Source of the DNA: Rudaea sp.
GTDB taxonomy: Bacteria > Pseudomonadota > Gammaproteobacteria > Xanthomonadales > Rhodanobacteraceae
Assembly: GCA_025934455.1 (NCBI GenBank)
Contig: JAICYA010000084.1
Location: forward strand, 1 to 7,643
DNA: 7,643 nucleotides
Direction: 5' to 3'
Each line of letters begins with the position of its first letter. Position 1 is the first letter of the stretch. The notes below the pieces were generated by a model. The model was given only the letters and a program-made list of their open reading frames with translations. It was not told the origin of the DNA and did not search any database. The position numbers were made by a program, and so were the translations under genes. This document shows positions 1-7,189 of the stretch, one piece after another.

Positions 1-930
1 AAACTTGCCTATGACGCCGTCGCCGAAGGCGTCGCCGAATTTCATGCGGACAGCGCACTTGCCGCACTGGATGCCGCCTACACGCGCGGCGAGACCGACG
101 AATTCGTCAAGCCGACCACCATTGCAAGTGCGACGAAAATCGCCGACGGCGACGCTGTCGTCTACATGAATTTCCGCGCCGATCGTGCGCGTCAGCTCAC
201 GCAGGCCTTCGTCGATCCGGATTTTTCCGGCTTCGCGCGCACGCGCGCGATCCGTCTGTCCGCCTTCGTGACGCTCACGCACTACAGCGACGACCTGCAT
301 GTCACTGCCGAAGCCTATCCCCCGCAGTCGCTGGCCAATTCGCTGGGCGAATACCTGTCCGGCCTCGGCATGAAACAGTTGCGCATCGCCGAGACGGAAA
401 AGTACGCGCACGTCACGTTCTTCTTTTCCGGCGGCCGCGAGGAACCGTATCCGGGCGAGGATCGGATCCTGGTGCCGAGTCCCAAGGTCGCGACCTACGA
501 CCTGCAACCGGAAATGAGCTGTCCCGAAGTGACGGAAAAACTCGTCGTGGCCATAGCCAGCGGCAAGTACGATTTCATCGTCTGCAATCTCGCCAACGCC
601 GACATGGTCGGGCACAGCGGCAAGCTCGACGCCGCGATCAAGGCCGTCGAAGCGGTCGATGCCGCGCTCGGCAAGCTCGAAGCCGCGATCCGTGCGGCGG
701 GCGGTGAGATGCTGATCAGCGCCGATCACGGCAACCTCGAGCAGATGCGCGCCGACGACGGCCAGCCGCACACCCAGCATACGGTCGGGCCGGTGCCGCT
801 GGTCTACGTCGGGCGTCAGGCGACGCTCGCGCCGGGCGCACTGCGCGATCTGGCGCCGACGGTGCTGGCGCTGATGGCATTGCCGCAGCCGGCACAGATG
901 ACTGGCCGTTCACTGGTGACGTTTGCTTGA
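1..930 (+). CDS. gpmI: 2,3-bisphosphoglycerate-independent phosphoglycerate mutase, C-terminal part (5' end outside window)
   Basis: Interconverts 3- and 2-phosphoglycerate in lower glycolysis, in the cytoplasm, through a phosphoserine intermediate and two metal ions (family knowledge). The frame is open from base 1, giving 309 codons before TGA; the family is about 510 residues, so roughly the first 40% lies upstream. Visible motifs are GETDEFVKPT and MNFRADRARQLT (substrate-binding insert domain), NADMVGHSG and SADHGN (metal ligands Asp/His returning in the phosphatase-like domain), and the His-rich HTQHT near the C-terminus. The catalytic serine and first metal site would be in the missing part. 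The first internal ATG is at 166, but the homology clearly continues upstream of it, so that is not the start. The stop overlaps the next start by one base (TGATG). The gpmI-envC-ctpA order is known in other gammaproteobacteria such as Pseudomonas. Identity is very secure. Confidence 0.96.
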   Translation, partial: KLAYDAVAEGVAEFHADSALAALDAAYTRGETDEFVKPTTIASATKIADGDAVVYMNFRADRARQLTQAFVDPDFSGFARTRAIRLSAFVTLTHYSDDLHVTAEAYPPQSLANSLGEYLSGLGMKQLRIAETEKYAHVTFFFSGGREEPYPGEDRILVPSPKVATYDLQPEMSCPEVTEKLVVAIASGKYDFIVCNLANADMVGHSGKLDAAIKAVEAVDAALGKLEAAIRAAGGEMLISADHGNLEQMRADDGQPHTQHTVGPVPLVYVGRQATLAPGALRDLAPTVLALMALPQPAQMTGRSLVTFA

Positions 931-2096
931 TGCGTCGGGTTACGAGCGCTTTGTTGTTCCTCGGATGCGTTTGCGCAAACGGTCACGCACAGACCGACGA
1001 TGCCCGGCGCGCCGCGCAAGAAACCCAGGCGAAGCAAAAACTCGAACAGGTTCGCGGTCAGATCAAGACGCTCACCGACGCGCAACGGGATACGAGCGCC
1101 AAGCGCGGCGATGCCATGGCTGCACTGCGTGACCAGGAATTGAAGATTGCGGCGACGGCGAAGGAACTGCGCACGCTCGATGCGCGGCTCGCCGCACAGC
1201 AAAGCAAGCTCGACGATCTGCTCAAGCAGCGCGCAGCGCTGGATGCCAAGCTCAAGGATCAGCGCGATGCGCTGGCGGCGCTGTTGCGCTCGGCCTACGC
1301 GATGGGCCGTGGCGAGGAGTTGAAGTTGTTGTTGGCGCAGGACAACGCTGCGGACATCGCGCGCATGCTGGCCTATTACGGTTACTTCGAGCGCGCCCGG
1401 CTCGGCGAGATAAACGATCTGCTCAAGAATCTCGAGGCGCTGGCCAAGGTGCAAAACGAAATCGAAGCGCAGCAGGCGATGCTGAAAACGTCGCGCGACG
1501 AACGCGCCGCGCAGGCGCAGCAACTCGATGCCGAGCGCGTGGCGCGGCAGAAGGTGCTGGATCAACTCGATGCCACGCTGAAGGATCAGAAGAGTCGCCT
1601 GGCCGCGCTCGGCAAGGACGAAAAGGCGCTGAGCGACCTGATCGCGAAACTGCGCGACATCTTTGCCGACATTCCGAAAACGCTCGCCGGTGCGGAACCC
1701 TTTGCGGCCTTGCGCGGCAAGGTGCCGTGGCCGTTGCGCGGCCGCATCGTCGAAAGATTCGGAAGCAGCACCGGTGGCGGCCAGGCCAGCCAGGGTGTGT
1801 TGATCGCGGCGAAGGGCGGCAGTGAGGTGCGCGCGGTGTCGCATGGCCGCGTCGTGTTCGCCGACTGGCTGCGCGGCTACGGCCTGCTCATGATCGTGGA
1901 TCACGGCGACGGCTACCTGAGCCTGTACGGCTACAACGAAACCCTGCTCAAGGACGTCGGCGACTGGGTCGATGCCGGTACCGTCGTTGCGACTAGCGGC
2001 GCCAGCGGCGGGCGGCCGACACCGGGCCTGTATTTCGAACTTCGCTACAAGGGCAAGGCAGTCGATCCCGTGGCCTGGCTCAAGCCTTCACGTTGA
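930..2096 (+). CDS. envC: EnvC-like murein hydrolase activator (coiled coil plus degenerate LytM/M23 domain)
   Basis: Predicted periplasmic activator of N-acetylmuramoyl-L-alanine amidases during cell separation (family knowledge for EnvC). 388 residues from ATG 930; a TTG directly before it is possible but less likely. A signal peptide covers about residues 1-20, with likely cleavage after GHA. Residues about 25-245 are Gln/Lys/Ala-rich coiled coil, as in EnvC. The LytM domain spans about 264-384. It keeps the fold signatures ADWLRGYGLLMIVDHG, SLYGYN and GLYFELR, but the zinc ligands of active M23 peptidases are replaced: HxxxD reads SQGVL and HxH reads LYF. It therefore should regulate rather than cut, as in E. 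coli EnvC. A GGTGA at 915-919 may serve as ribosome binding site, 10 bases before ATG; the one-base overlap with gpmI suggests translational coupling. A catalytically active M23 endopeptidase is unlikely. Confidence 0.92.
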   Translation: MRRVTSALLFLGCVCANGHAQTDDARRAAQETQAKQKLEQVRGQIKTLTDAQRDTSAKRGDAMAALRDQELKIAATAKELRTLDARLAAQQSKLDDLLKQRAALDAKLKDQRDALAALLRSAYAMGRGEELKLLLAQDNAADIARMLAYYGYFERARLGEINDLLKNLEALAKVQNEIEAQQAMLKTSRDERAAQAQQLDAERVARQKVLDQLDATLKDQKSRLAALGKDEKALSDLIAKLRDIFADIPKTLAGAEPFAALRGKVPWPLRGRIVERFGSSTGGGQASQGVLIAAKGGSEVRAVSHGRVVFADWLRGYGLLMIVDHGDGYLSLYGYNETLLKDVGDWVDAGTVVATSGASGGRPTPGLYFELRYKGKAVDPVAWLKPSR

Positions 2097-2112
2097 TTTG
2101 CCTGCGCGTGCC

Positions 2113-2118
2113 TATAAT
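2113..2118 (+). promoter_or_regulatory. Probable -10 element of a ctpA promoter
   Basis: A perfect TATAAT lies 17 bases after the envC stop, in a short A/T-rich patch of otherwise GC-rich DNA. The best -35 candidate is TTGATT at 2093-2098 (4 of 6 consensus positions), but its 14-base spacer is short, so the promoter may rely mainly on the -10. Transcription would begin near 2125, upstream of the chosen ctpA start at 2147. Confidence 0.5.
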
Positions 2119-2146
2119 GCCGATATCGAAATCTGCGGTGACGACG

Positions 2147-3472
2147 ATGTTGCGACTTGCGATTTGCCTGCTGCTGATGCTTGCGCCTCTGGTGCTGCGC
2201 GCCGACGAAGCCAAGCCTGCGCCACCGCCGCCCGATACGAGTGCAAGCAAGCCGGGCGTGAGCATGGCCGAGATTCGGCAGTTCACTGCCGTTTTCGACC
2301 TGATCAAGCAGGCTTACGTCGATCCGGTGAACGACAAGGCGCTGATGCAAAGCGCGATCCGCGGCATGCTCGCCGGGCTTGATCCGCACAGCGAATACCT
2401 CGACCAGACCGGCGTGCAGGCACTGAACGAGGACACGAGCGGCAGCTATGACGGTCTCGGCATCGAGGTCGTCACCCTGAACGGCGCGCTGCGCGTGATC
2501 GCGCCGATCGACGACACGCCGGCGGCGCGCGCAGGCATCAAGCCCGGCGACATCATCGTGCGCATCGACGGCATGGCGATCACCTCGGAAAACGCGAACC
2601 AGGCCGTGGACATGCTGCGCGGCAAGGCCGGCACGAAAGTGAAGCTTTCCATCCTGCACGAAGGCGCCAGCGTGCCGGAAGACTACGCACTCACGCGCGA
2701 GGCGATCCGCGTGGCCAGCGTGCGCGTGCACGAACTCGAACCGGGGTACGTCTACATCCGCGTCGTCCAGTTCCAGGAAGACACCGGCAACGAACTGCGC
2801 AGCAAGCTCGGCAAACTGTTGGCGAAGGCACATCCGCTGCGCGGCGCGGTGCTCGACCTGCGCAGCAATCCCGGCGGTTTGCTCACGTCCGCCGTCGAAA
2901 TCAGCGACGACTTCCTGGATTCCGGCGTCATCGTCACCACGCGCGGACGCCTGAAACAGGCGGACCTGAGCTTCAACGCCACGCCCGGCGACCTGCTCGA
3001 CGGCGCGCCGCTCGTTGTGCTGGTCGACAACGGCACCGCCTCGGCGGCCGAAATCGTCACCGGCGCGCTCAAGGACAACCACCGCGCCGTGGTCATGGGC
3101 CGGCGCACGTTCGGCAAGGGCTCGGTGCAGACCGTGCTGCCGCTGGACGACACGCATGCGGTCAAGCTCACCACGGCGCGCTATTACACGCCGAACGGTG
3201 TTTCGATCCAGGCGGCGGGAATCATGCCGGATATCGAACTGGCCGATCTCAAGCTGACCGTGCGCGATTCGTCGCCGGCGCTGGTGCGTGGCGAGCGCGA
3301 CCTGCCCAATCACCTGAAGGGCGCGCTCGAGGGCGAGAGGCGCAGCGAACGCGACGGCGCCAGCGACGACCTGCTTGACGATTACGCGCTCAACGAAGCC
3401 TTGATTGTGCTCAAGGGCATGGCATTGCGGCATGTGCCGGCTGCTTCACCGGCTGCGGCGAAAGCGCACTGA
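2147..3472 (+). CDS. ctpA: Periplasmic C-terminal processing peptidase, family S41, with PDZ domain
   Basis: A serine protease with a Ser/Lys dyad that trims or degrades periplasmic proteins from their C-termini. In Pseudomonas the relative CtpA degrades peptidoglycan cross-link hydrolases (established there, inferred here). 441 residues from ATG 2147: signal peptide 1-20 (cleavage near VLRA/DE), a helical segment ending in the CTP motif LDPHSEYL, PDZ domain about 103-187, then the S41 core with DLRSNPGGLL, Ser299 in NGTASAAEI and Lys324 in FGKGSVQ. Their 25-residue spacing matches E. coli Prc. The frame is open back to a TTG at 2093, but I chose 2147 because it puts the signal peptide at the N-terminus, has GGTGA five bases upstream (2137-2141), and the ATG at 2117 falls inside the TATAAT box. 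The short length fits the CtpA/CTP-3 group rather than the longer Prc. It converges on the rhomboid gene. Confidence 0.93.
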   Translation: MLRLAICLLLMLAPLVLRADEAKPAPPPPDTSASKPGVSMAEIRQFTAVFDLIKQAYVDPVNDKALMQSAIRGMLAGLDPHSEYLDQTGVQALNEDTSGSYDGLGIEVVTLNGALRVIAPIDDTPAARAGIKPGDIIVRIDGMAITSENANQAVDMLRGKAGTKVKLSILHEGASVPEDYALTREAIRVASVRVHELEPGYVYIRVVQFQEDTGNELRSKLGKLLAKAHPLRGAVLDLRSNPGGLLTSAVEISDDFLDSGVIVTTRGRLKQADLSFNATPGDLLDGAPLVVLVDNGTASAAEIVTGALKDNHRAVVMGRRTFGKGSVQTVLPLDDTHAVKLTTARYYTPNGVSIQAAGIMPDIELADLKLTVRDSSPALVRGERDLPNHLKGALEGERRSERDGASDDLLDDYALNEALIVLKGMALRHVPAASPAAAKAH

Positions 3473-3478
3473 GTGGAT

Positions 3479-4162
3479 TTATTCCCGCAGGCGGCGTGCC
3501 AGCGCCGGCCTGGAAACCAGCGCAAAAAGTATACCGATCGCGAATCCGGCGATGTGCGTCCACCACGCGACCGCGCCGAACGCGGGGCCGACGAACGTAA
3601 ACAGGAACTGCAGGCCGATCCAGAAGCCGATCAGCGCGGCCGCGGGAACTCGCACGAATTCCAGGAACAGGCCGAGCGGCAGCACCAAGCCGAGGCGCGC
3701 GCGCGGGAACAGCGCGAAATAAGCGCCGACGATCGCCGACACCGCGCCGCTGGAGCCGACGATGGGCGCATTCGCATTCGCAAGCGTTAGCGCCCCGGCC
3801 AGATTGGCCAGCGCGCCGCCGACAAGGAACAGCAGCAGGAAGCGCAGCGAACCGAGGCTGCGCTCGGCGGGCAGGCCGAAGATCATCAGGAACAGCAGAT
3901 TGCCGATCAGGTGCAGCCAGCCGACATGGATGAACAGCGCGGTGAACAGACGCGCCAGCCGCAATTCAAACCACTGCGTGAACAATGGCGCCTGCACGTC
4001 GAACAGGCTCGACGGCACCGTGCCCCAGCGCCGCAGTACCAGCGCGCGCGCGTCGGGCGCGAGCAGGGTGAGCCAGACAAAGACGGCCACGCAAATCGCG
4101 ATCAGGACGACCGTCGCCCAAGGTTGCCGGGGTTTGCGCCGCTGTTCGAGATGGACGAACAC
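3479..4162 (-). CDS. Rhomboid-family intramembrane serine protease
   Basis: Predicted polytopic inner-membrane protease that cuts transmembrane segments of other proteins; the substrate cannot be told. 227 residues from a GTG start; no ATG lies early in the frame and the first internal Met is at residue 93. About six membrane helices are visible (roughly 17-35, 76-97, 105-127, 133-152, 173-192 and 195-216). Rhomboid signatures are all present: HVGWLHLIGN (His79, His84, Asn88), catalytic Ser138 in GSSG, and catalytic His203 in WTHIAGFAIG. An N-terminal region of about 70 residues holds the first helix and a soluble segment. The gene starts 14 bases after the gspB stop on the same strand, so it is probably the last gene of that operon. 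Its Shine-Dalgarno is weak. The GSSGAVSAIVGAYF motif is that of ordinary bacterial rhomboids rather than rhombosortases (from memory). Confidence 0.92.
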   Translation of the reverse strand: MFVHLEQRRKPRQPWATVVLIAICVAVFVWLTLLAPDARALVLRRWGTVPSSLFDVQAPLFTQWFELRLARLFTALFIHVGWLHLIGNLLFLMIFGLPAERSLGSLRFLLLFLVGGALANLAGALTLANANAPIVGSSGAVSAIVGAYFALFPRARLGLVLPLGLFLEFVRVPAAALIGFWIGLQFLFTFVGPAFGAVAWWTHIAGFAIGILFALVSRPALARRLRE

Positions 4163-4176
4163 GGCGCGTCGCCGGC

Positions 4177-5073
4177 TTACAGGCCGTCGCGCGGAAAGAA
4201 AAAGCGCTGGCCCTGGAATTCGAGGATCACGCCGTCGGGACGGATTTCACGCAAGGTCACGCTGTCCGTCGTGGTGTCGCCTTCGACCATGCGCGCGCCA
4301 TCAAGGATGACGAAGCGCTGTTTCGGATCGGCGGCGTAGACGTGCATGCTCATGCTCAGCTGCGGCAACGCCTTGCGCGTGGCGAACGGCAGATCGTAAT
4401 ACGCCGGCACGTCGAGCTTCGGCGTGCCCGGGACTTGTTGCGATGCCGCTGCATCCGGATGCGGTTGCCCAGCTTGTGGGTGCGGTTGGTCGGACTCCGG
4501 ATGCGGTTGTCCGGGTTCCGGATGCGGTTGCGGCGGTGGCGTGTAGCCCCGCATATCCGCCGTCTTCGGCACGCGCGCGGGTTGCGCGGGCGCGGCAACG
4601 TGCACCGGCGCGGGTGCCGCCGCGGGCCGGATTTGCGCGGCGGCAGTAGGAGTCGTCCGTTCGGGGCGCCTGGCCATGCGCTCTGTGGCGTCACGGCGCT
4701 GGGCCGCTACCCAGATCTGCTCGTCCTTGCCGGGAGCTGCCGCAGCCTGGGCGTTCGACTCCTGGCGGCGTGCCGCAGCGAAAACGCGCTGGTCTTCCTG
4801 TTGCAGCGCTTGGTGGGTTGATGCCGGCGCGGCGGCCTGACTCGGTGCCGGTGCGGCGGCAACGCCGGGCACTGCCGCCGTGGGTGCCGGGGCAGGCGTG
4901 GAATGGCCGAGCCACCACCATAGTCCCGCGCCAAGCGCGAGGACGATCACGAGCAACGCCCACACGGGGTTGCGTCCGCGTCGCGCCGTCGTGAACGGCG
5001 TGCCGAGGTCCGGCGCCTGGCCCAGGCGGCGGTTGGCCTCGGATTTCTTCAATGCTTCGAGAATCAGCGACAT
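4177..5073 (-). CDS. gspB: Type II secretion system assembly factor GspB
   Basis: Inner-membrane partner of GspA; in Aeromonas the ExeA-ExeB complex binds peptidoglycan and supports assembly of the outer-membrane secretin (family knowledge). 298 residues: the N-terminus MSLILEALKKSEANRRLGQ is the family hallmark (short cytoplasmic segment). One membrane helix lies at about 37-55. A long Ala/Pro-rich periplasmic linker (about 57-220) follows, including a four-copy QPHPxxx heptad (about 182-209). The conserved C-terminal GspB domain covers about 222-296, with LPQLSMSMHVYAADPKQRFV, then GARMVEGD and GVILEFQGQRFFFPR. The start ATG lies 27 bases after the gspA stop, so the two are almost certainly cotranscribed. 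No other gsp genes are in the window, which agrees with gspAB often lying apart from the main gspC-N cluster. Confidence 0.93.
   Translation of the reverse strand: MSLILEALKKSEANRRLGQAPDLGTPFTTARRGRNPVWALLVIVLALGAGLWWWLGHSTPAPAPTAAVPGVAAAPAPSQAAAPASTHQALQQEDQRVFAAARRQESNAQAAAAPGKDEQIWVAAQRRDATERMARRPERTTPTAAAQIRPAAAPAPVHVAAPAQPARVPKTADMRGYTPPPQPHPEPGQPHPESDQPHPQAGQPHPDAAASQQVPGTPKLDVPAYYDLPFATRKALPQLSMSMHVYAADPKQRFVILDGARMVEGDTTTDSVTLREIRPDGVILEFQGQRFFFPRDGL
4451..4534 (-). repeat. Four-copy 21-bp tandem repeat inside gspB (QPHPxxx heptads)
   Basis: The core GGATGCGGTTG occurs on the plus strand at 4457, 4499 and 4520, and as GGGTGCGGTTG at 4478, an exact 21-base period. On the coding strand this gives heptads QPHPEPG, QPHPESD, QPHPQAG and QPHPDAA. 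The repeat is in frame in the periplasmic Pro-rich linker, so gain or loss of a copy would keep the reading frame. Confidence 0.9.
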
Positions 5074-5100
5074 GAGTCCATCGGTGCGGTTCGCGGTCGC

Positions 5101-6696
5101 CTATTCTACCTTGCGGTACAGATGCGGCCCGGATTCGGAAAGCGCCGACAGCGCGAACAGCGTTTCCGGGCCGACAATGCCGTCCGGCTTGATGCCGTAG
5201 GCGATTTGCAGCTTGCGCACGCGATCTTCCAGCGCGGCATCGAAATAGGCGGGACCGGTGTCGTCGGCCTTGCCGCCGTCCATCAACGCCAGTTGCGCCT
5301 TGACCCAGGCCACGCCCGCTCCGGCATCGCCCTGGTGCAGCTTGGCGGGAATACCTGTCGGAAGTTCCCATACGGCGCTGAATTCTCCCGTCCATATCCC
5401 GGCCAGGTCCGATTTCTTCAGCGTGCGCGTCTGCCCGCCGATGGCGAGCTTGACGTGCTGCGCGTCGACCGCGAGCAACAGTGCGTCGGCATGCGTGCCC
5501 CCGTCGCGCAGCGTCAGGATCAAGGGGCGGTCGAAACGCGCCAGTTGTTCCAGCGTGCCGTTGCCATGCAGGCAGTCGAAACCCGCCGTGATGACGCCCG
5601 GGCAATGCGCGGCATCGCGCACCGAAACTTGCGCGGAATTCACCTGCCAGCGACCGAGCAGTTGCGTCCACGCGGCGAGGTCCGCATCGGGCGTGTGCGC
5701 GATGGCCTTGCGCAGGCTGTCCAGGGAATCGTCGCGCGGTGGCGGAATCGGCTTGGCCACGGCCTCGGCGACCGGCGTCGGTGCCTGGTGCAGCCAATAC
5801 CAGGAGGCGGCACCAGCGGCGAGGATCAGCACTGCGGCGGCGGCGAGTCTGCGCCGGTAGCGGTGCAGCCAGTAACGCGCGTTGCCGGGCAGGGTTTCGT
5901 CCGCGGCACGATCCACGAGCTGCTCGCCGAGCGAATCCTGCTCGCGCGCGAAGCCGGCCATCAGGGCGCGGTCGGCGATCACGTTGATCACCCGCGGCAC
6001 GCCGCCGGAGCGCCGATACAGCGCACGCACGCCCAGGCGCGAGAACGGCGAGCGCGCCGTGCCGGCCACGGCGAGGCGATGGCGCACGTAGGCTTCACTC
6101 TCGCCGCGGTCCAGCGGCATGAGGTGATAGCGCGCGGTGATGCGCTGCGCGAGCTGGCGCAATTCCGGCTGGTGCAACTTGTCGCGCAGTTCGGGTTGGC
6201 CCAAAAGTATGATTTGCAGCAATTTCTGCGTCGGCGTTTCGAGGTTCGTGAGCAGGCGCACCTGTTCCAGCGATTCGGTGGAAAGCTCCTGCGCCTCGTC
6301 CACGATCAGCACCACGCGCAGGCCCTGCGCGTAGGCATCGAGCAGGTAGATGTTGAGCGTGTCGACCAGCGCCTTGAGGCTGCCCTTCTTGCCGGCGATG
6401 TCGAGCTTGAGTTCCTCGCAAATGGTTTCGAGCAATTCCACTGGCGACAGTTTCGGGTTCAGCACCAACGCCACGCGCGTGTTTTCCGGCAGTTGCTCAA
6501 GCAGCAGCCGGCACAGCGTGGTCTTGCCCGTGCCGACTTCGCCGGTCAGCTGCACGAAACCGCCGCTGCCACCCTTGCCGATGCCGTAGAGCAGGTGCGC
6601 GAGCGCGTCCCGGTGGCGCTCGCTGAGGAACACGTAGCGCGGATCGGGGGTGATCGAGAAGGGGGCTTCTTTCAGCCCGTAGAACTCGAGGTACAT
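5101..6696 (-). CDS. gspA: Type II secretion ATPase GspA/ExeA: AAA+ domain, membrane helix, peptidoglycan-binding domain
   Basis: Uses ATP on the cytoplasmic side and binds peptidoglycan on the periplasmic side to help the GspD secretin assemble (known for Aeromonas ExeA). 531 residues, normal for the family. The N-terminus MYLEFYGLKEAPFSITPDPR is typical. The AAA+ domain covers about 20-265, with Walker A GEVGTGKT (52-59) and Walker B VVLIVDEAQ (Asp133, Glu134). One membrane helix lies at about 284-302. Residues about 335-440 look like the C39-peptidase-like domain often found in GspA, with Cys365 and Cys375 and an LTL core; I see no clear full catalytic set. A PG_binding_1 domain lies at about 452-518, with FDAALEDRVRKLQ and KPDGIVGPETL. 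It is the first gene of gspA-gspB-rhomboid. A dyad of unknown role lies just before its ATG. Confidence 0.95.
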   Translation of the reverse strand: MYLEFYGLKEAPFSITPDPRYVFLSERHRDALAHLLYGIGKGGSGGFVQLTGEVGTGKTTLCRLLLEQLPENTRVALVLNPKLSPVELLETICEELKLDIAGKKGSLKALVDTLNIYLLDAYAQGLRVVLIVDEAQELSTESLEQVRLLTNLETPTQKLLQIILLGQPELRDKLHQPELRQLAQRITARYHLMPLDRGESEAYVRHRLAVAGTARSPFSRLGVRALYRRSGGVPRVINVIADRALMAGFAREQDSLGEQLVDRAADETLPGNARYWLHRYRRRLAAAAVLILAAGAASWYWLHQAPTPVAEAVAKPIPPPRDDSLDSLRKAIAHTPDADLAAWTQLLGRWQVNSAQVSVRDAAHCPGVITAGFDCLHGNGTLEQLARFDRPLILTLRDGGTHADALLLAVDAQHVKLAIGGQTRTLKKSDLAGIWTGEFSAVWELPTGIPAKLHQGDAGAGVAWVKAQLALMDGGKADDTGPAYFDAALEDRVRKLQIAYGIKPDGIVGPETLFALSALSESGPHLYRKVE

Positions 6697-6702
6697 GCGG
6701 TT

Positions 6703-6728
6703 ACTTTACCCCGGACGAGGGTAAAAGT
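6703..6728. promoter_or_regulatory. Inverted repeat just upstream of gspA
   Basis: On the plus strand ACTTTACCC (6703-6711) and GGGTAAAAGT (6719-6728) are complementary with one bulged A, around a 7-base centre. The nearest edge is 6 bases upstream of the gspA ATG. It could be an operator, an mRNA hairpin covering the ribosome binding region, or part of the end of rnk. No T-run follows it, so a standard intrinsic terminator is unlikely. I found no convincing gspA promoter in the 70 bases between rnk and gspA. Confidence 0.45.
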
Positions 6729-6766
6729 TTCGTTGCGCGCCGGCGCCGAACGTGGTGTTTGCGGAT

Positions 6767-7183
6767 CTACAAGTGAAAATCACCAGCGGCTTCCGGCTGG
6801 TAGAGCACCTCTTCGATGCGGAACCGCCGGGTGCCGGACGGCACGCGCCATTCAATCTCGTCGCCGGCGGCGTAGCCCAGGATCGCCGTGCCGACCGGCG
6901 CGAGCACTGAAATCGCGCCCGTGTCGACGTTCGCGTTGCGCGGGAAGACCAGGGTGTAGGTTTTCTCCTCGCCGCTGCCCAGATCGTGCAGCACGACCCT
7001 GGAATTCATCGTGACCACATTGGCCGGAATGTCCTTCGCCGACATGGTTTCCGCGCGCCGCAACTCCGCGGCCAGCGCGTCGATGTCGCCACGATCGCGA
7101 TGATCGACCTCGTCGAACGCGGCGATGATGTCCTCGAGCCGCTGCCGATCGCGCTCGGTGATGTAGATCTTGCGTTAGGCCAT
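6767..7183 (-). CDS. rnk: Rnk-type regulator of nucleoside diphosphate kinase (GreA/GreB C-terminal domain), interrupted by in-frame TAA at codon 3
   Basis: Rnk proteins bind RNA polymerase near the secondary channel through a GreA/GreB-like C-terminal domain and affect nucleotide pool enzymes (family knowledge). Read from ATG 7183 the frame has 138 codons, matching the 136 residues of E. coli Rnk. It reads Met-Ala-stop, then RKIYITERDRQRLEDII, DALAAELRRAE, VVTMNSRV, SVLAPVGTAILGYAAGDEIEW and the signature YQPEAAGDFHL. The coiled N-terminal segment (about 8-50) and C-terminal domain (about 55-138) are complete. AGGAG sits six bases before ATG 7183, which supports that start, yet codon 3 is TAA. 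After it the first ATG/GTG/TTG codon is TTG 7063, which would remove most of the N-terminal helical segment. The gene is therefore a fresh pseudogene, a sequencing error, or uses unusual initiation. The family call is secure; function is not. Confidence 0.85.
7175..7177 (-). other. In-frame ochre stop at codon 3 of rnk
   Basis: The coding strand reads ATG GCC TAA CGC AAG ATC TAC. The amino acids on both sides of the TAA fit the start of an Rnk protein, and the frame does not shift across it. One base change from CAA, AAA or GAA would explain it. Confidence 0.9.
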
Positions 7184-7189
7184 GACACA

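Noticed and set aside
816..1904. 362-codon open frame on the minus strand opposite envC and the end of gpmI
   Set aside because: It covers the end of one real gene and most of another, and its repetitive Gln/Arg/Leu content mirrors the EnvC coiled coil.
1721..2081. EnvC LytM domain as an active zinc endopeptidase
   Set aside because: All the usual metal-binding positions are substituted, as in amidase-activating EnvC proteins.
2045..3433. 462-codon open frame on the minus strand opposite ctpA
   Set aside because: It is a shadow of ctpA with low-complexity Arg/His/Ala-rich composition, whereas ctpA has full S41 and PDZ motifs.
3479..4162. The rhomboid as a rhombosortase
   Set aside because: The GSSGAVSAIVG and HIAGFAIG motifs are those of ordinary rhomboids as far as I can judge, and no GlyGly-CTERM substrate is encoded nearby.
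4691..5797. 368-codon minus-strand frame spanning the gspA-gspB junction in another frame
   Set aside because: It is out of frame with two recognised genes and its product is Arg/Gly/Ala-rich with no domain.
5122..7014. 630-codon open frame on the plus strand, antisense to gspA and part of rnk
   Set aside because: Long antisense frames arise from G/C-rich third positions. The product is Arg/Gln/His-rich without recognisable domains, while the minus strand carries clear GspA and Rnk motifs.
7006..7188. 60-codon minus-strand ORF from GTG 7188 that passes the rnk TAA in another frame, considered as the front of a programmed frameshift
   Set aside because: Its product does not resemble Rnk. The Rnk-like sequence is already in the ATG 7183 frame on both sides of the TAA, so no frameshift is needed.
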